This document shows positions 10,373 to 19,754 of a DNA stretch of 64,000 nucleotides, one piece after another; the stretch's first letter is position 1, and each line of letters opens with the position of its first letter. Location: NCBI GenBank assembly GCA_949825065.1, contig OX463848.1:39167380-39231379 (forward strand). Direction: 5' to 3'. Source of the DNA: Odontocerum albicorne (Eukaryota > Arthropoda > Insecta > Trichoptera > Odontoceridae). A program made the translations under genes and the position numbers. The notes beneath the pieces are model-generated. The model was not told the origin of the DNA. It worked only from the letters and a program-made list of their open reading frames with translations, and ran no database searches.

Positions 10373-11297
10373 TGAAAAATTACGTTAGTTTAAAAATGAT
10401 GTAATTGAAATAAGATTCGTTATTGAAACCAGTCTAGAACCCACTGAAAATCTAACCCAGTATAACACATGATGTGACAGTCTCGTCCAAACAACTATAA
10501 TCTGATAAACTCCTGTCTTGTAAAAATTCTGATAAACTCCTGTATTGTATCTATACACGCACGCGCCAGACGTGTGTGATTGTTCCTACCTCTTGACATG
10601 TAGTAATATTATCATCACGTATGATGACGAACTGTTAGTTTCGTGCTTTCTCCAGTGGTTCTTAACCCTAAATCTTGATATATGGGGCTAAGGAAATGTT
10701 GTCTTCCGGCCACGCCGTTCAATATGTCAGCATCGCTAATTCAGTTAAGTCGAAAGATACCATAAGAATGAAAAAAAAAACTCGTTTAAGAAGAAACGTA
10801 AATAGCTCAATCGTCACATTTATCTCAACAAATCGTTCGATATACATATCATAATCCTCTGTCAAATGGTCACATAAAAACTTGTCGTTTTCTAGTTTAC
10901 TTTATTGCCAAACTCTGAACAAAACCTGTCCTCGCTTGTTAGAATTGCAAATGATTAACTTTTTCTTAGTTTTAACTGTCAAAAAAACTTTCCAAACATT
11001 ACGTATTTTGATTTGAATGAATAACAGTGTACTTTAAACTGGTTTCTTACATGAATATTCAGTTTGAATATTTAACCATCATAATTTGTCAATTTGTTCT
11101 GTGTTGATGTTTAAATATGAAATCACTAAATGGGGTTTTAAATGCACGTTGTTTTTGTTAATGATTAATTAATAAAGACTGTACCGTTAACCTGCTGAAC
11201 TGCTTTACATAATGCCGTAGGTGCGAGTTTGTCCCCTAGGATTGCGCCGGTTTTTTTCCTAAGATAAGGATATTTTAACTGATTCATTTTATATTTT
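10373..11297. other. No gene; possible lone hAT-type end
   Basis: Mostly unrecognised AT-rich sequence. CAGTGGTTCTTAACC at about 10652 resembles the start of hAT-type terminal repeats, but no matching inverted end was found downstream. Confidence 0.4.
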
Positions 11298-11445
11298 ATA
11301 CAGGGTGTTTATGGATTTCGTGGGGATGGATAGTCATTTGAATGATTTATGCGACCATGTAACTTGCTTCATTTACTTTTGTATGGTTGGTTAGAAGAGA
11401 TTGCCGCCTGGTAGTATTGCAATAAAAGTGTTAAATAAATAAATA
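11298..11445 (+). mobile_element. J1: LINE-J 3' end
   Basis: Contains the J1 3' UTR: TTTATGGATTTCGTGGGGAT, ATAGTCATTTGAATGATTTA, CTTGCTTCATTTACTTTTGT, then GGTTAGAAGAGATTGCCGCC and the terminal ATTGCAATAAAAGTGTTAAA with a TAAATAAATA tail. It matches 21540-21886 and 36240-36565. Only the last ~150 bp is present. Confidence 0.8.
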
Positions 11446-11579
11446 TGTGGTACATATCGATGATTTCGGTCATATTAATTCTCTAAATAAAGATGTCATG
11501 AATTCATAGGTGTAGACGATTTTCGAAAAAAATATTAACATAGTTAAAAAAATGGCATATATAATTTTGTATAATAGTA

Positions 11580-11674
11580 TATTGTATTCCATCGACCGTT
11601 GCTGAACCTCGTAGTCGAGAATCTCCTCGCCATTCTAACGTCAATTCATTTGGAAAGCGTAGCTATGCCGTAAA
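11580..11674 (-). repeat. Dispersed repeat, partner at 21340-21432
   Basis: The reverse complement shares GCTTTCCAA.TGAATTGACG, GAATGGCGAGGAGA and CTACGAGG in the same order with 21340-21432. Identity looks like roughly three quarters. Family unknown. Confidence 0.55.
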
Positions 11675-11838
11675 AAAATTATGTGGCAATCTCTTCCAAC
11701 CAATCAGAAAGTGGTTCGAGTCCTTAAGTGAAAACGAAGCAGGATTTCTTTTTTTATTTAAATATCTAGGTTGCAGCGGGAATTGAACCTCCGGGTTGAG
11801 AGACATGTGTCTTATCAACTAAGCCACGGAGGTCGTGT
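11675..11838 (-). mobile_element. SINE-1 copy
   Basis: Minus strand: head with GACCTCCGTGGCTTAGTTGA and TAAGACACATGTCTC, B-box region GGTTCAATTCCCGC, body GTTTTCACTTAAGGAC, tail TGGTTGGAAGAGATTGCCAC. The 3' end is truncated at the CACAT region. Confidence 0.75.
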
Positions 11839-12519
11839 TTGTAATAGGAGAGTATACTTGCCGAGGTGAATGGTCGTAATATAAGCAAAAGATGTGCGAT
11901 AGGATAGAATAAAGGGAAAATCTGTTATTTTGAGTCTATCTTAAAAGTGACGTGGACATATAGCAATAATTAATGATGAAAGATTTACAAAAATAATCTA
12001 TGCGAGTAGTATGAAAGGATGGGAAGTTTGGGAAGGTCTAGAAAATGTAGCACGACTAAATTAATCAAATTCTGAAAGAGGATATATTGCTACCAAAATA
12101 TGTTACCTTCAGCTTTTAATATACCTTTAATAAAAAAAATATGACAGCAACTTGCTCAAAGAAGATAAACAAGTTGAATAATGTATTGAAATAATATTGA
12201 GTACGAACATAATTTGCAATGATTGTTATTTGTGACCTTTTATACATATAGTTTTGCGTCATGTTGCCAAAATTAAGTTTATTTATGGTGATCTTGCAAC
12301 GCGAATATCCGACTGTTAACGTATGCAGATGGTGTTAATAACTTCTGAATTAACATAAAAATGCTATTAAAACATCCGTCACGCGTGTTTGATTAGAAAA
12401 AAGAACCAGTTAACGATATTTTGGCACGTAATCCAATGTCAAAAGGTCTATGGCGAGTCCGACATTGCGGATATTTTGGCATGCTAACTATTTATTATTT
12501 ACTCACTCCTTGTCAAATA
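11839..12519. other. Decayed LINE-A trace, otherwise nothing
   Basis: 11945-12060 has phrases such as AATGATGAAAGATTTACAAA and GGAAGTTTGGGAAGGTC in the order seen in LINE-A copies (plus strand), but it is strongly diverged. The rest is unrecognised. Confidence 0.35.
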
Positions 12520-13065
12520 AAGGGTCTTTCAAATTGAGCGGTTTTTTTAATTCTTGAATAAAACACAAAATTGGCTTTGATTTCAAACTTTTTATTAGTA
12601 ATTGAAGTATAATGTAAGACATTTAAACATAAAAAAAAACAATATCCGCCAAATGTCCACCTCTTGCAGCTCCACAGATATCCGCTCTTTTGTCAAAATT
12701 TTCGACGACATTTTGTTGGCATAATTGCGATTCTAACTCGCTAATAACGCGAATAATTTCGTCATTCAGCTCAGGAATTGATTGGGGGTCATTCTTATAG
12801 ACCTGGCTTTTCACGTAACCCCGGAGAAAATAGTCCAACGGTGTTAGATCACGTGATCTTGGTGGCCAATTAACATCACCGTTTCCGGAGATTATAGTAC
12901 ATAAAATAATTCAACAAGTTGAACGCGTTGTTGTATTGTATACGACTCCATTTTTATAAATGTCATACATTATACTTCTCAAATGTCACAAGACCCAGGG
13001 AAGTTCGCGACGCCATCTGTGTTTTATCAAAGAATTTAAATAACCGCTCAATTTGAAAGACCCTT
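12520..13065 (-). mobile_element. Internally deleted Tc1-like element
   Basis: The ends are inverted: AAGGGTCTTTCAAATTGAGC at 12520 and its complement ending at 13065, with TA on both sides (12518-12519, 13066-13067). At 546 bp it keeps only the first codons and the last part of a DDE transposase. It is the deletion product of a ~1.2-1.3 kb Tc1/mariner-superfamily element and could move only in trans. Confidence 0.85.
12623..12951 (-). pseudogene. Tc1-like transposase remnant
   Basis: Two pieces remain. The N-terminus starts with ATG at 12951 (MESYTIQQRVQLVELFY, then stop), matching the first helix of the DUF4817-type/Tc1-like N-terminal domain. The C-terminus (from about 12890) reads NWPPRSRDLTPLDYFLRGYV, then KSQVYKNDPQSIPELNDEI and GGHLADIVFF. 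The D of LTPLDYF is the third catalytic residue of the Tc1-like core. The first two acidic residues and most of the protein are deleted. The head-to-tail join of both ends is a typical abortive gap-repair product. Confidence 0.8.
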
Positions 13066-13227
13066 TAAAAATAAACATTTTTAACTTTTACTCTAAATTC
13101 ACACAAAAGTGAAGTTATCGATAATCTGAGAAGGGATAAAAACATGTAACCTTAACCCTAATAGGTGTAACTAATACTGTATATGTATAGTAAGCTAATA
13201 CTGTACCTTAATAATAATAATAATAAT

Positions 13228-13315
13228 AAAATGATAATTTATGTAGCTCCATTTAGGGAGCACTCTTCTCTAAGGCGCTCCAACTCGGTGACTCGAATTG
13301 ACTATTGTTGACATT
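13228..13315 (-). mobile_element. SINE-3 copy with (ATT)n tail
   Basis: Minus strand: AATTCGAGTCACCGAGTTGG, then AGAGAAGAGTGCTCCCTAAA, ACATAAATTATCATTTTA and a (TTA)n tail. The homologous order occurs at 44755-44830, 52018-52112 and 60060-60165, where the B-box-like GGTTCGAGTCTC is better preserved. Confidence 0.6.
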
Positions 13316-13372
13316 TAAAAATCTAGATATTAAAACTCATAAAAATTGAGTATAAGGATAGTTAGGTAATGG

Positions 13373-14188
13373 ATCAAGTTTAGATCAATGACGGGAGTTC
13401 TATGTGATCCGAAAATGCCAGTAAAGTTAAAAGGAAAAGTATACCAAACGATTGTCAGACCCGCACTCCTCTATGGCTCCGAATGCTGGATGATGTATAA
13501 CTCTTACTCTAGGCAACTGAAGTTTAGATCAATGACGGGAGTTCTATGTGATCCGAAAATGCCAGTGAAGTTAAAAGGAAAAGTATACCAAACGATTGCC
13601 AGACCCGCACTCCTCTATGGCTCTGAATGCTGGACGATGTATAACTCTTACTCTAGGCAACTGAAGTTTAAATCAATGACGGGAGTTCTATGTGATCCGA
13701 AAATGCCAGTAAAGTTAAAAGGAAAAGTATACCAAACGATTGTCAGACCCGCACTCCTCTATGGCTCCGAATGCTGGACGATGTATAACTCTTACTCCAG
13801 GCAACTAGAAACTGCTGAAATGCGCATGCTAAGATGGTCAGCTGGTGTGCCCCTAAGAGACAAAATAAAAACTCACGCATTCGTGGAAGCTTAGATGTTA
13901 CAGACATCAACAGCAAGATGGAGGAGAGGCGATTGAGATGGTATGGGCACGTTGAACGCAGAGCACCCGATCACATTGTGAACCAGGCAATCTCCATGGA
14001 TCTTCCTCGAATAACAACCAGAGGAAGACCAAATAATTCATGGGTGGTTCAAAAAGATAACCTTATGCAGAGGCACGGCCTGGGGGATGTAGTCCGGGAC
14101 AGAAGAGCATGCAACCTGAGGACGAGGAGAGCTGATCCCAACAGTCTTCGCAGACAGTGAGTTGAGATGGAGCCAGGGATAAGAAGAA
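13373..14188 (+). mobile_element. LINE-B with in-frame triplication
   Basis: The same LINE as 7494-7928, longer and better preserved. Frame 13388-13891 reads CDPKMPVKLKGKVYQT, RPALLYGSECW, then LETAEMRMLRWSAGVPLRDK. A 1-bp deletion in the A-run at about 13868 shifts it to a second frame, SRIRGSLDVTDINSKMEERR, LRWYGHVERRAPDHIV, RGRPNNSWVVQKDN, RTRRADPNSLRRQ-stop (14160). This is the C-terminal part of an RTE-type ORF2, 5'-truncated before the palm. The tail is GGGATAAGAAGAA. A probable 9-bp TSD (AGGTAATGG 13364-13372 / AGGTAGTGG 14189-14197, one mismatch) sets the limits. Confidence 0.8.
13379..13810 (+). repeat. 144-bp tandem triplication within LINE-B
   Basis: Copies start with TTTAGATC/TTTAAATC at 13379, 13523 and 13667. 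Each is exactly 144 bp (48 codons), so the frame is kept. The unit spans FRSMTGVLCDPKMPVKL through YNSYSRQLK. Copies differ by a few substitutions (for example ATT/GCC in TIVRP/TIARP), so the duplication is not a very recent artefact. Confidence 0.9.
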
Positions 14189-14224
14189 AGGTAGTGGTTG
14201 CGGCCATTAGATTAGGTACTTCCC

Positions 14225-14395
14225 CGCGTATGTCATATAAATCGTGGTAGTTGTATGGATCGGAAGAAGGAGAAATATGTTTGTTAAGATAATTTAATTG
14301 ATGCAGAAAAGGCGAAGGATGTGTGTCGAAATAAGAAAGTGTGGCACTCTCTTATATCTACCAACCCCTTCAGGGAAATAAAATGATGGTATGTA
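14225..14395 (+). mobile_element. LINE-A 3' fragment
   Basis: Has the terminal LINE-A phrases GCAGAAAAGGCGAAGGATGT, GTGTCGAAATAAGAAAGTGT, CCCCTTCAGGGAAATAAAAT and GATGGTATGTA. This corresponds to the ORF2 C-terminus (EKAKDVCRNKKVW...). Decayed. Confidence 0.6.
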
Positions 14396-14917
14396 AAAGC
14401 TGTTCTAAATAAACCTAATCGTTACAAATAAAATAATATCTAATCGTGCTCTAGAAATATATTTATTTTATATTATATAATATTAAAATAACTATTTTAT
14501 CGTCCTTTAAAAAACATTGGTCGGTTATTAGTGAAAAAACTTTGAGAACCCCTGCCCGTTGCATCTCAAACATTTCCAAGTCATTATATTTAGCACATGT
14601 TTATTGAAAGCATTCGAGGGGAGATGCAGTCTTCAAAGGAAACGAGAGACAAGGCTGGAGAGTTCTCTCTCTGTCGAGCGCCCTCGGGGTGAGTTGCTGG
14701 TAACTGTCTGAATGGGGAGTCTGAATGACAAACAGGTCCAATTTTCTTTTTAGAACTAGAAAAAATGTAAAAAATTGTTTCTTTGAATCTCGTTTGAAAA
14801 ATGTCTTGTTATGTAAGTAAAAAAAAATAGGGTGGAAAATATCTTGCATATTAAAAATTATATCTTGTTCACTTTATGGTATCATGTTAATTGGTTCATT
14901 CGTTTATTGTATCGTAT
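14396..14917. other. No gene; possible lone hAT-type end
   Basis: AAACTTTGAGAACCCCTG at about 14538-14555 resembles a right-hand hAT-type end. No partner end was located. The rest is AT-rich. Confidence 0.4.
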
Positions 14918-15125
14918 TACACTTCCGTTGTGTACAGTATAATCTGGTGGACTTATTGCGATGTAGCAATATCTTCCAACCCAAACAGAAACATGTTAAA
15001 GAGGCCTCAAGCGTAAACAAAACTGGAATCCCTTTACTCTTTTTAAATCTGGGTTTTTAACAGGAATCAAACCCGCACCCTTTGGGAGACAAGCGTCTTA
15101 CCAACTATACCACGGAGGTCGTCGT
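14918..15125 (-). mobile_element. SINE-1 copy, near full length
   Basis: Minus strand: head GACCTCCGTGGTATAGTTGG and TAAGACGCTTGTCTCCC, B box GGGTGCGGGTTTGATTCC, body GATTCCAGTTTTGTTTACGC, tail TTGGAAGATATTGCTACATC, CAATAAGTCCACCAGATTAT and ACTGTACAC. Among the most complete copies. Confidence 0.8.
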
Positions 15126-15224
15126 AGTTTAACAATTTAAAAAAATCTAAAATGTGTTATGGATTAAAATTAATTTTCGTATGTGTTTTTCAACCAACTG
15201 ACTTATCACAATAAGATAAGTCAG

Positions 15225-15322
15225 CTGGTTGAAAAAAAAATTGAGCCCTTTTTTTAAATAAAATCTAGGTACCATTGGGATTACCAGGGTTAGAAGACAA
15301 TTGTCTTACCAACATTGAGGCC
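15225..15322 (-). mobile_element. SINE-1 head, diverged
   Basis: Minus strand GTTGGTAAGACAATTGTCTT and AACCCTGGTAATCCC mark an eroded tRNA-like head. The downstream body is replaced by the PAL copy at 15330. Confidence 0.45.
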
Positions 15323-15329
15323 AAGTCTA

Positions 15330-15450
15330 TTCCATACCTAGTCTTGTTTGCGCTCCCCTGAAAATGAGGTGAAAGCCTTGAAACCGGTAGGGTTATACCG
15401 TCACAAAAAAGTGGAATAAACAGTGTTTGATAAAAATAAATTACTATTCC
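15330..15450 (+). mobile_element. PAL half-element (Penelope-like 3' end)
   Basis: Contains TTTGCGCTCCCCTGAAAATG, AGGTGAAAGCCTTGAAACCG, GTAGGGTTATACCGTCAC and GTGGAATAAACAGTGTTTGA. This is one arm of the PAL palindrome. The CTGAAAATG variant has lost the CTGANGA core seen in other copies. Confidence 0.75.
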
Positions 15451-15749
15451 ATAAAATATATTTTTATTTATCTTAATTAAAATAAATTAATCCGTGTTCA
15501 TGAAAATATCTGCTTTATCTATAATTTAGAGGCTATAACCATAACCACTTTAATGTTATATTTATCCATTTTCACATATATTTTCAATATTTTTATATCA
15601 AGTATTTATTTTTATTCTAAATTCATTTAAGTCAAATATGTATCTTAACAGCAGCCAGTTTTAACTGATGTTTTTTGAAATCGCTTTCCAAGTAACACAA
15701 CACCCTTGAATGTAGACCACTAATGTTGTAATAAAAATAAAAAATATGT

Positions 15750-15965
15750 TTATTGATAGCAACATCGTATGTACAATGTGTATATATCCTGAGATGGCAC
15801 ATAACATATATGTTAAGGCAGTGGAAAAGAAAAGTTATCACACGGTCTAGAATAGAGAAGTTATCACACAGTCTAGGCTCACCTCATATACCTCCACCAA
15901 ATGGATTAACTATTTTTTTGACTTATCCATTTCATATCATCCCGCATCACATAAATATTAACATA
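15750..15965 (-). repeat. U3 dispersed repeat
   Basis: Starts TTTATTGATAGCAACAT and contains AGTCTAGGCTCACCTCAT and CCTCCACCAAATGG, the diverged equivalent of 55485-55715, 46215-46450 and (opposite strand) 47370-47575. Confidence 0.55.
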
Positions 15966-16099
15966 AATTAACGCTTATCAGTGTTAAACTCGCGAAAAAG
16001 GCGACCTTTGTAGTCCGGTGTTTGAACATCTTTCTAGTTGGTTATAAAATATTTCCACATAACCCGCCAGACCTTCCTGTAACGAAAGCGTCAGTCAAT

Positions 16100-16485
16100 G
16101 AATGTAGTACATAATCAGAATTTCAATTTATGAAAAGTGATCAGAGATGAATGTCAAATTATGGCTGATGCTTTGAGTAAAATGAGGAAGATCACTCTGA
16201 GATGATTTAACCACGTGATACGAATGAATAAAGAAAAACTAACATAGCAAATGTACAGTACAATGTTAGTTGAAGGCGTAGTAGAAGAATACAAAGAAAA
16301 GTATTATTGAATCAAGTGAATCATATTTTTTAAGAAGGAAATATAAAAAGTAAGACAAATCGTAGGGGCTGTATGAGAAAGCGAATGGATGTGAATGAGA
16401 TGAAATATGTGTGTCGGGATGGTAAGTCTGACGATCTGTCCTCTTTGCCTACTCTAGCAAAGAAACAACGTAATGGTATGTATGT
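16100..16485 (+). mobile_element. LINE-A fragment, decayed
   Basis: Ordered LINE-A phrases on +: AGATGAATGTCAAATTATGG, GATCACTCTGAGATGATTTA, CACGTGATACGAATGAATAA, AGTTGAAGGCGTAGTAGAAG, GATGTGAATGAGATGAAATA, ACTCTAGCAAAGAAACAACG. This spans the RT C-terminus (HV.RMNE, RRGRG-like, MDVNE-). Many stops and frameshifts. Confidence 0.65.
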
Positions 16486-16504
16486 ATTTATAAAAGCGTA
16501 AAAA

Positions 16505-16699
16505 TTATACTATATATGTATTATTTATAGTAAAGGCATTAACATTGTGGAGGTTTAAATCCATTGTAATTTGTTTTATCAAACACTGTTTGTTCCACTT
16601 TTTGTAACGGTACAACCATTCCGGTTTCAAGGATTTTACCTCATCATCAGGGGACAGATTAGAGACCCTAGAAATTTCTAAGTCAGTGCATCGAAGTGA
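16505..16699 (-). mobile_element. PAL half-element inserted by a piggyBac-like remnant
   Basis: Minus strand: TCTAATCTGTCCCCTGATGA, TGAGGTAAAATCCTTGAAAC, AATGGTTGTACCGTTAC, and the far end CCTCCACAATGTTAATGCCT then TTTACTATAAATAA. It abuts the piggyBac-like sequence at 16700, so one inserted in, or recombined with, the other. Confidence 0.75.
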
Positions 16700-17048
16700 A
16701 CATTTGGCAAACACATATATCCCAAGAATCGTCACTGTCTCCATTTATCGGAATAAAGGTAACGTCGTCCATAGAGTCGCTTTCATATGATACATTGTCC
16801 GCACTAGAACTAACATCCGACATGGTGAAAAATATCGATTGAAATTCAGGGTGTATTTATTATAACACGATAAACAATAAATAGAGTTATCAAAACACGC
16901 GCCAACCGCAATAAACCGCACTCCAATGGTAACCGTGCTCTTCTGACGACCGACAAATGCGCACTAAATGACTCAGCGCGTAAGCGCCGCGTCGGAATTT
17001 TCGCGAGTGACTCATGCAGCGCGATATCGCTGGATAGCACTAAAACGG
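16700..17048 (-). mobile_element. piggyBac-like 5' end with transposase start
   Basis: On the minus strand TTAA (17049-17052) is followed by CCGTTTTAGTGCTATCCAGC, a GC-richer leader, and an ATG at 16823. The first 41 codons read MSDVSSSADNVSYESDSMDD, VTFIPINGDSDDSWDI..., an acidic N-terminus like those that open piggyBac transposases. The coding region ends where PAL sequence begins. Evidence is the TTAA target plus the acidic start. No catalytic region remains, so the family call is provisional. Confidence 0.5.
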
Positions 17049-17097
17049 TTAATATATCCAGTTAAAAAAACTATGAAAATAATTATTTGAGTAATGT

Positions 17098-17290
17098 TAA
17101 ATTTGTTTTATCAAACACTGTTAATTCCACTTTTTTGTAACGGTACTATATAACCATACCGGTTTCAAGGCTTCCACCTCATCATTAGGGGAGCACAAAC
17201 AAGTCTTGTTTGTGCTCCCCTGATGATGAGGGGAAAGCCTTCAAACCGGTAGGGTTATACCGTTACGAAAAGTGGAATAAACAGTGTTTG
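17098..17290. mobile_element. PAL palindrome
   Basis: The left arm is the reverse complement of the right arm for about 90 bp each. The centre is GCACAAACAAGTCTTGTTTGTGC (two arms meeting at 17198-17212). The right arm reads CTGATGATGAGGGGAAAGCC, TTCAAACCGGTAGGG, TTATACCGTTACG and GTGGAATAAACAGTGTTTGA. One of five PAL loci with the same head-to-head arrangement. Confidence 0.85.
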
Positions 17291-17344
17291 ATAAAACAAA
17301 TTACAAAAAATTATAGATGTTATTTTTATACTCGTATGTGTGAT

Positions 17345-17535
17345 TTTTTAAATTAAATCCTCAGGTCTTGTACATTGTTATTATTGATATTGTAATAGTC
17401 ACTATGTGTTTAAATGAAGTCGTCGGGTTATTATTTTGTTATTATTGATATTGTAATAGTCACTATGTGTTGATGAAGTCGTCGGGTCTTATACTTTGTT
17501 ATTATTGATATTGTAATAGTCACTATGTGTTTGGT
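17345..17535. repeat. Tandem repeat, ~62-65-bp unit x3
   Basis: Three units share TTGTTATTATTGATATTGTA and ATAGTCACTATGTGTTT, with GATGAAGTCGTCGGGT linkers that differ in length. Unit starts are at about 17366, 17428 and 17493. Confidence 0.8.
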
Positions 17536-17834
17536 AAAAGTATATTTTTAGTTCTTGTAACTATCATAAGTGTGTGTAGTCAATGTAGTGAAACTAATAG
17601 ATTTGTGTTTTTGTTTCAGGTAATTTGACTTCTTTATCTTCAGTCTAATAAAGTTTAGTAAGTAAACTGTTTATTATGGACCATAATTATATATAATAAG
17701 AGAGTTTAGTAAAATGTTTGAAAATGAACGTAGCGTTGTCAGAGGTTATGGTTATAGATATACTCGTAAATGTGGTGAAAAGTGTGTGCAATGTATGAGT
17801 TAACCCGGAGTTCTGTTATCTGGGCTGTATTTAT

Positions 17835-18010
17835 TTTATTTATATTTGACAATATTTTTTATAAATATTGTACATAATTTGTGAAAAAGAACAACAGGTA
17901 ATTTAATGTGGACACACATTTTTTATGGATCTGGGTTTTTTGCCTTTCATTTGTCGTGCTCCCGGTAAACAAGGCTTTTGCTTGTATTTTACTGAGGACA
18001 TGTTTACTTA
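17835..18010 (-). repeat. U2 dispersed repeat
   Basis: Plus-strand text AACAACAGGTAATTTAATGT, GGATCTGGGTTTTTTGCCTT, CATTTGTCGTGCTCCCGGTA and AGGCTTTTGCTTGTATTTTA is the inverted equivalent of the copy at 8745-8935. The open frame across 17908-18141 is read through this repeat and is not a gene. Confidence 0.65.
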
Positions 18011-18237
18011 TTATTTTCGAAATCAGCGTAATAACGACAAAAAGAAATATAACGTATAACGTTAAAACTGTAACGTTAAAATTTATAAAAATATATTTTA
18101 ATTTAATTTCACGGTTATTTAAAGTTATAAAAAATCTTTAAAACCCTTGCTTTTAAAGTCACGTTAACTATGTTAAGATTATTCAGTTTGCGGCTTATAC
18201 GTGGATATATAAAAAAATATTACACAAATCTACTTAA

Positions 18238-18408
18238 GTGGGCGACCTGGTTGGCTAGACATCTGTCATCCAGCGCGGGGTTTAGGTTTTGATTCCTGAT
18301 GGTACCCTGTTTTATTTAAAAAAAAAGTTCAATGTGATATTCACTTAAGCCTGGATTAAACACCTAGCAATAAACCCGCCAGGGTGTACTGTACACTTCG
18401 AAAGTGTA
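18238..18408 (+). mobile_element. SINE-1 copy, plus strand
   Basis: Head GCGACCTGGTTGGCTAGAC, B-box region GTTTTGATTCCTGATGG, A-run, body ATATTCACTTAAGCCTGGAT, tail AGCAATAAACCCGCCAGGGT and GTACTGTACACTTCG. Diverged but complete in order. Confidence 0.7.
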
Positions 18409-18429
18409 ATTTTTTATTTTTTTATCCAC

Positions 18430-19318
18430 TTTGCACGGATTTCTCCTGTTACAGAAAGAGGATCTGCTTCTAGCGTTAGCTTATTCGTTAGGAATAATAT
18501 CAGCCAGGATTCTTCTCATATTGCTAGACGGTACCGAGAATATATCAGCCGTGTCATTCAGTTGGTTCAATATCTCTATACCACGCGTGGCTGAGTGTTT
18601 AGCCATGATATTCGTCCTGTAAGTTGGTATGTAGAACAGAGGGTGATTCCTTGCACGGCTATATTTATTGGGTACATATAAACTTAGTGCTTCTAGAATC
18701 GCGGGACAGTTAAAGGAACCTTGGAAAACCTTTATTAGGAATATCGCAATGGATTCTTGCCTTCTTGTTTCGAGGCTTCTATAGTTACACACCGTGAGAA
18801 ATTCAGCATGGTGAATATATTTTGGGTAATCGCCCTTTGTTCTGTACCATAGATATCTGAGGATTTTTTTTTGTATTTGTTCTATATTGTTTTTATATTT
18901 GAGCTGATGAGGAGCCCAAACCGTAGATGCATATTCTAATTTAGTTCTAATTAGATAATTATATAAGTTTCAGAAGATATCGGTGCTGTTAAATTCTCAT
19001 TATAAAACCGAGTAGTTTGTAACAGTCCGATATCAAACGTGAGACATGGTTAACGAACGTGAGTCCGACATCGAAGGTTACGCCCAAATCCTTGAATTCA
19101 GAAACTCTGTTTAGTGCCACTCCCTGTATAGTATACTGATGGTGGATTGGTGAAAACGATCGACTATAAGATACACAGACACATTTATTAATGTTGAACA
19201 GGAGATGATTTTGCTCACTCCAGGAGACTATGGAGTCTAGGTCCTGTTGTAACTGTGCACAGTCGTGAGGTGAATTGATATTTTTGAAAAGTCGTCAGCG
19301 AACAATAAACATGCATTA
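18430..19318 (-). pseudogene. LINE-J reverse transcriptase fragment
   Basis: Non-LTR RT with the palm catalytic core and thumb, minus strand. At about 19305-19265 it reads NACLLFADDFSKISIHL, with the catalytic FADD motif. Further on, in shifted frames, come LQQDLDSIVSWSEQNHLLF and FNINKCVCVSYSRSF, then LIRTKLEYASTVWAPHQLKY, and the open stretch 18792-18481 CNYRSLETRRQESIAIFLIK ... ARNHPLFYIPTYRTN. The order palm, KLEYAS-VW thumb, C-terminus is that of jockey/CR1-type elements. Several frameshifts; the 5' part is missing. A second copy is on + at 59150-59875. Confidence 0.8.
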
Positions 19319-19319
19319 G

Positions 19320-19744
19320 TCGCGCTTCAATGTCCTTATTCAAAGTGTTGTAGATCTTTTGGCTTTGATTCTTGCACCAACTGAATTTTATACGTAAAGA
19401 GGAGTAAATATTTTCTTAAGGTCCGATGCAGTATCATTCGAAACATTCCGAGCTGAGCTGAACGTCATATGGTATAATTCGCTTGATCATCAGCAACATT
19501 CCCTTGTACTCTTTGAACATTCTCATTAGTGCTGATGGTATGCGGTCTTCCGGCTCTTGGCATGTCAACTACTGGTTCATGTTGTAGAAAACGTGTAATT
19601 AATCTCCTAATCGTCGATCTTGTTGGACAATGTCTATCAGTTAAACGACGTCGATATGCGCGATGTGTTCGAATAATTGCCTTCGTGATTTGCGAAATAA
19701 AATTCAGCCACTGTCGTTCGTTTCTGTGTTGTTGAATTCTCCAT
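19320..19744 (-). pseudogene. Tc1-like transposase N-terminal remnant
   Basis: ATG at 19744 opens MENSTTQKRTTVAEFYF. After a 1-bp shift it continues KAIIRTHRAYRRRLTDRHCP, TRSTIRRLITRFLQH, VDMPRAGRPHTISTNENVQR. This is the paired helix-turn-helix DNA-binding part of DUF4817/Tc1-type transposases, with GRP(H) as the linker between the two helix-turn-helices. The catalytic half is missing: the sequence runs into LINE-J at about 19318. It is a different family from 12520-13065. Confidence 0.75.
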
Positions 19745-19754
19745 AATAAAATTT

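Noticed and set aside
17908..18141. Small secreted or membrane protein
   Set aside because: The frame is read through an inverted U2 repeat and AT-rich flank.
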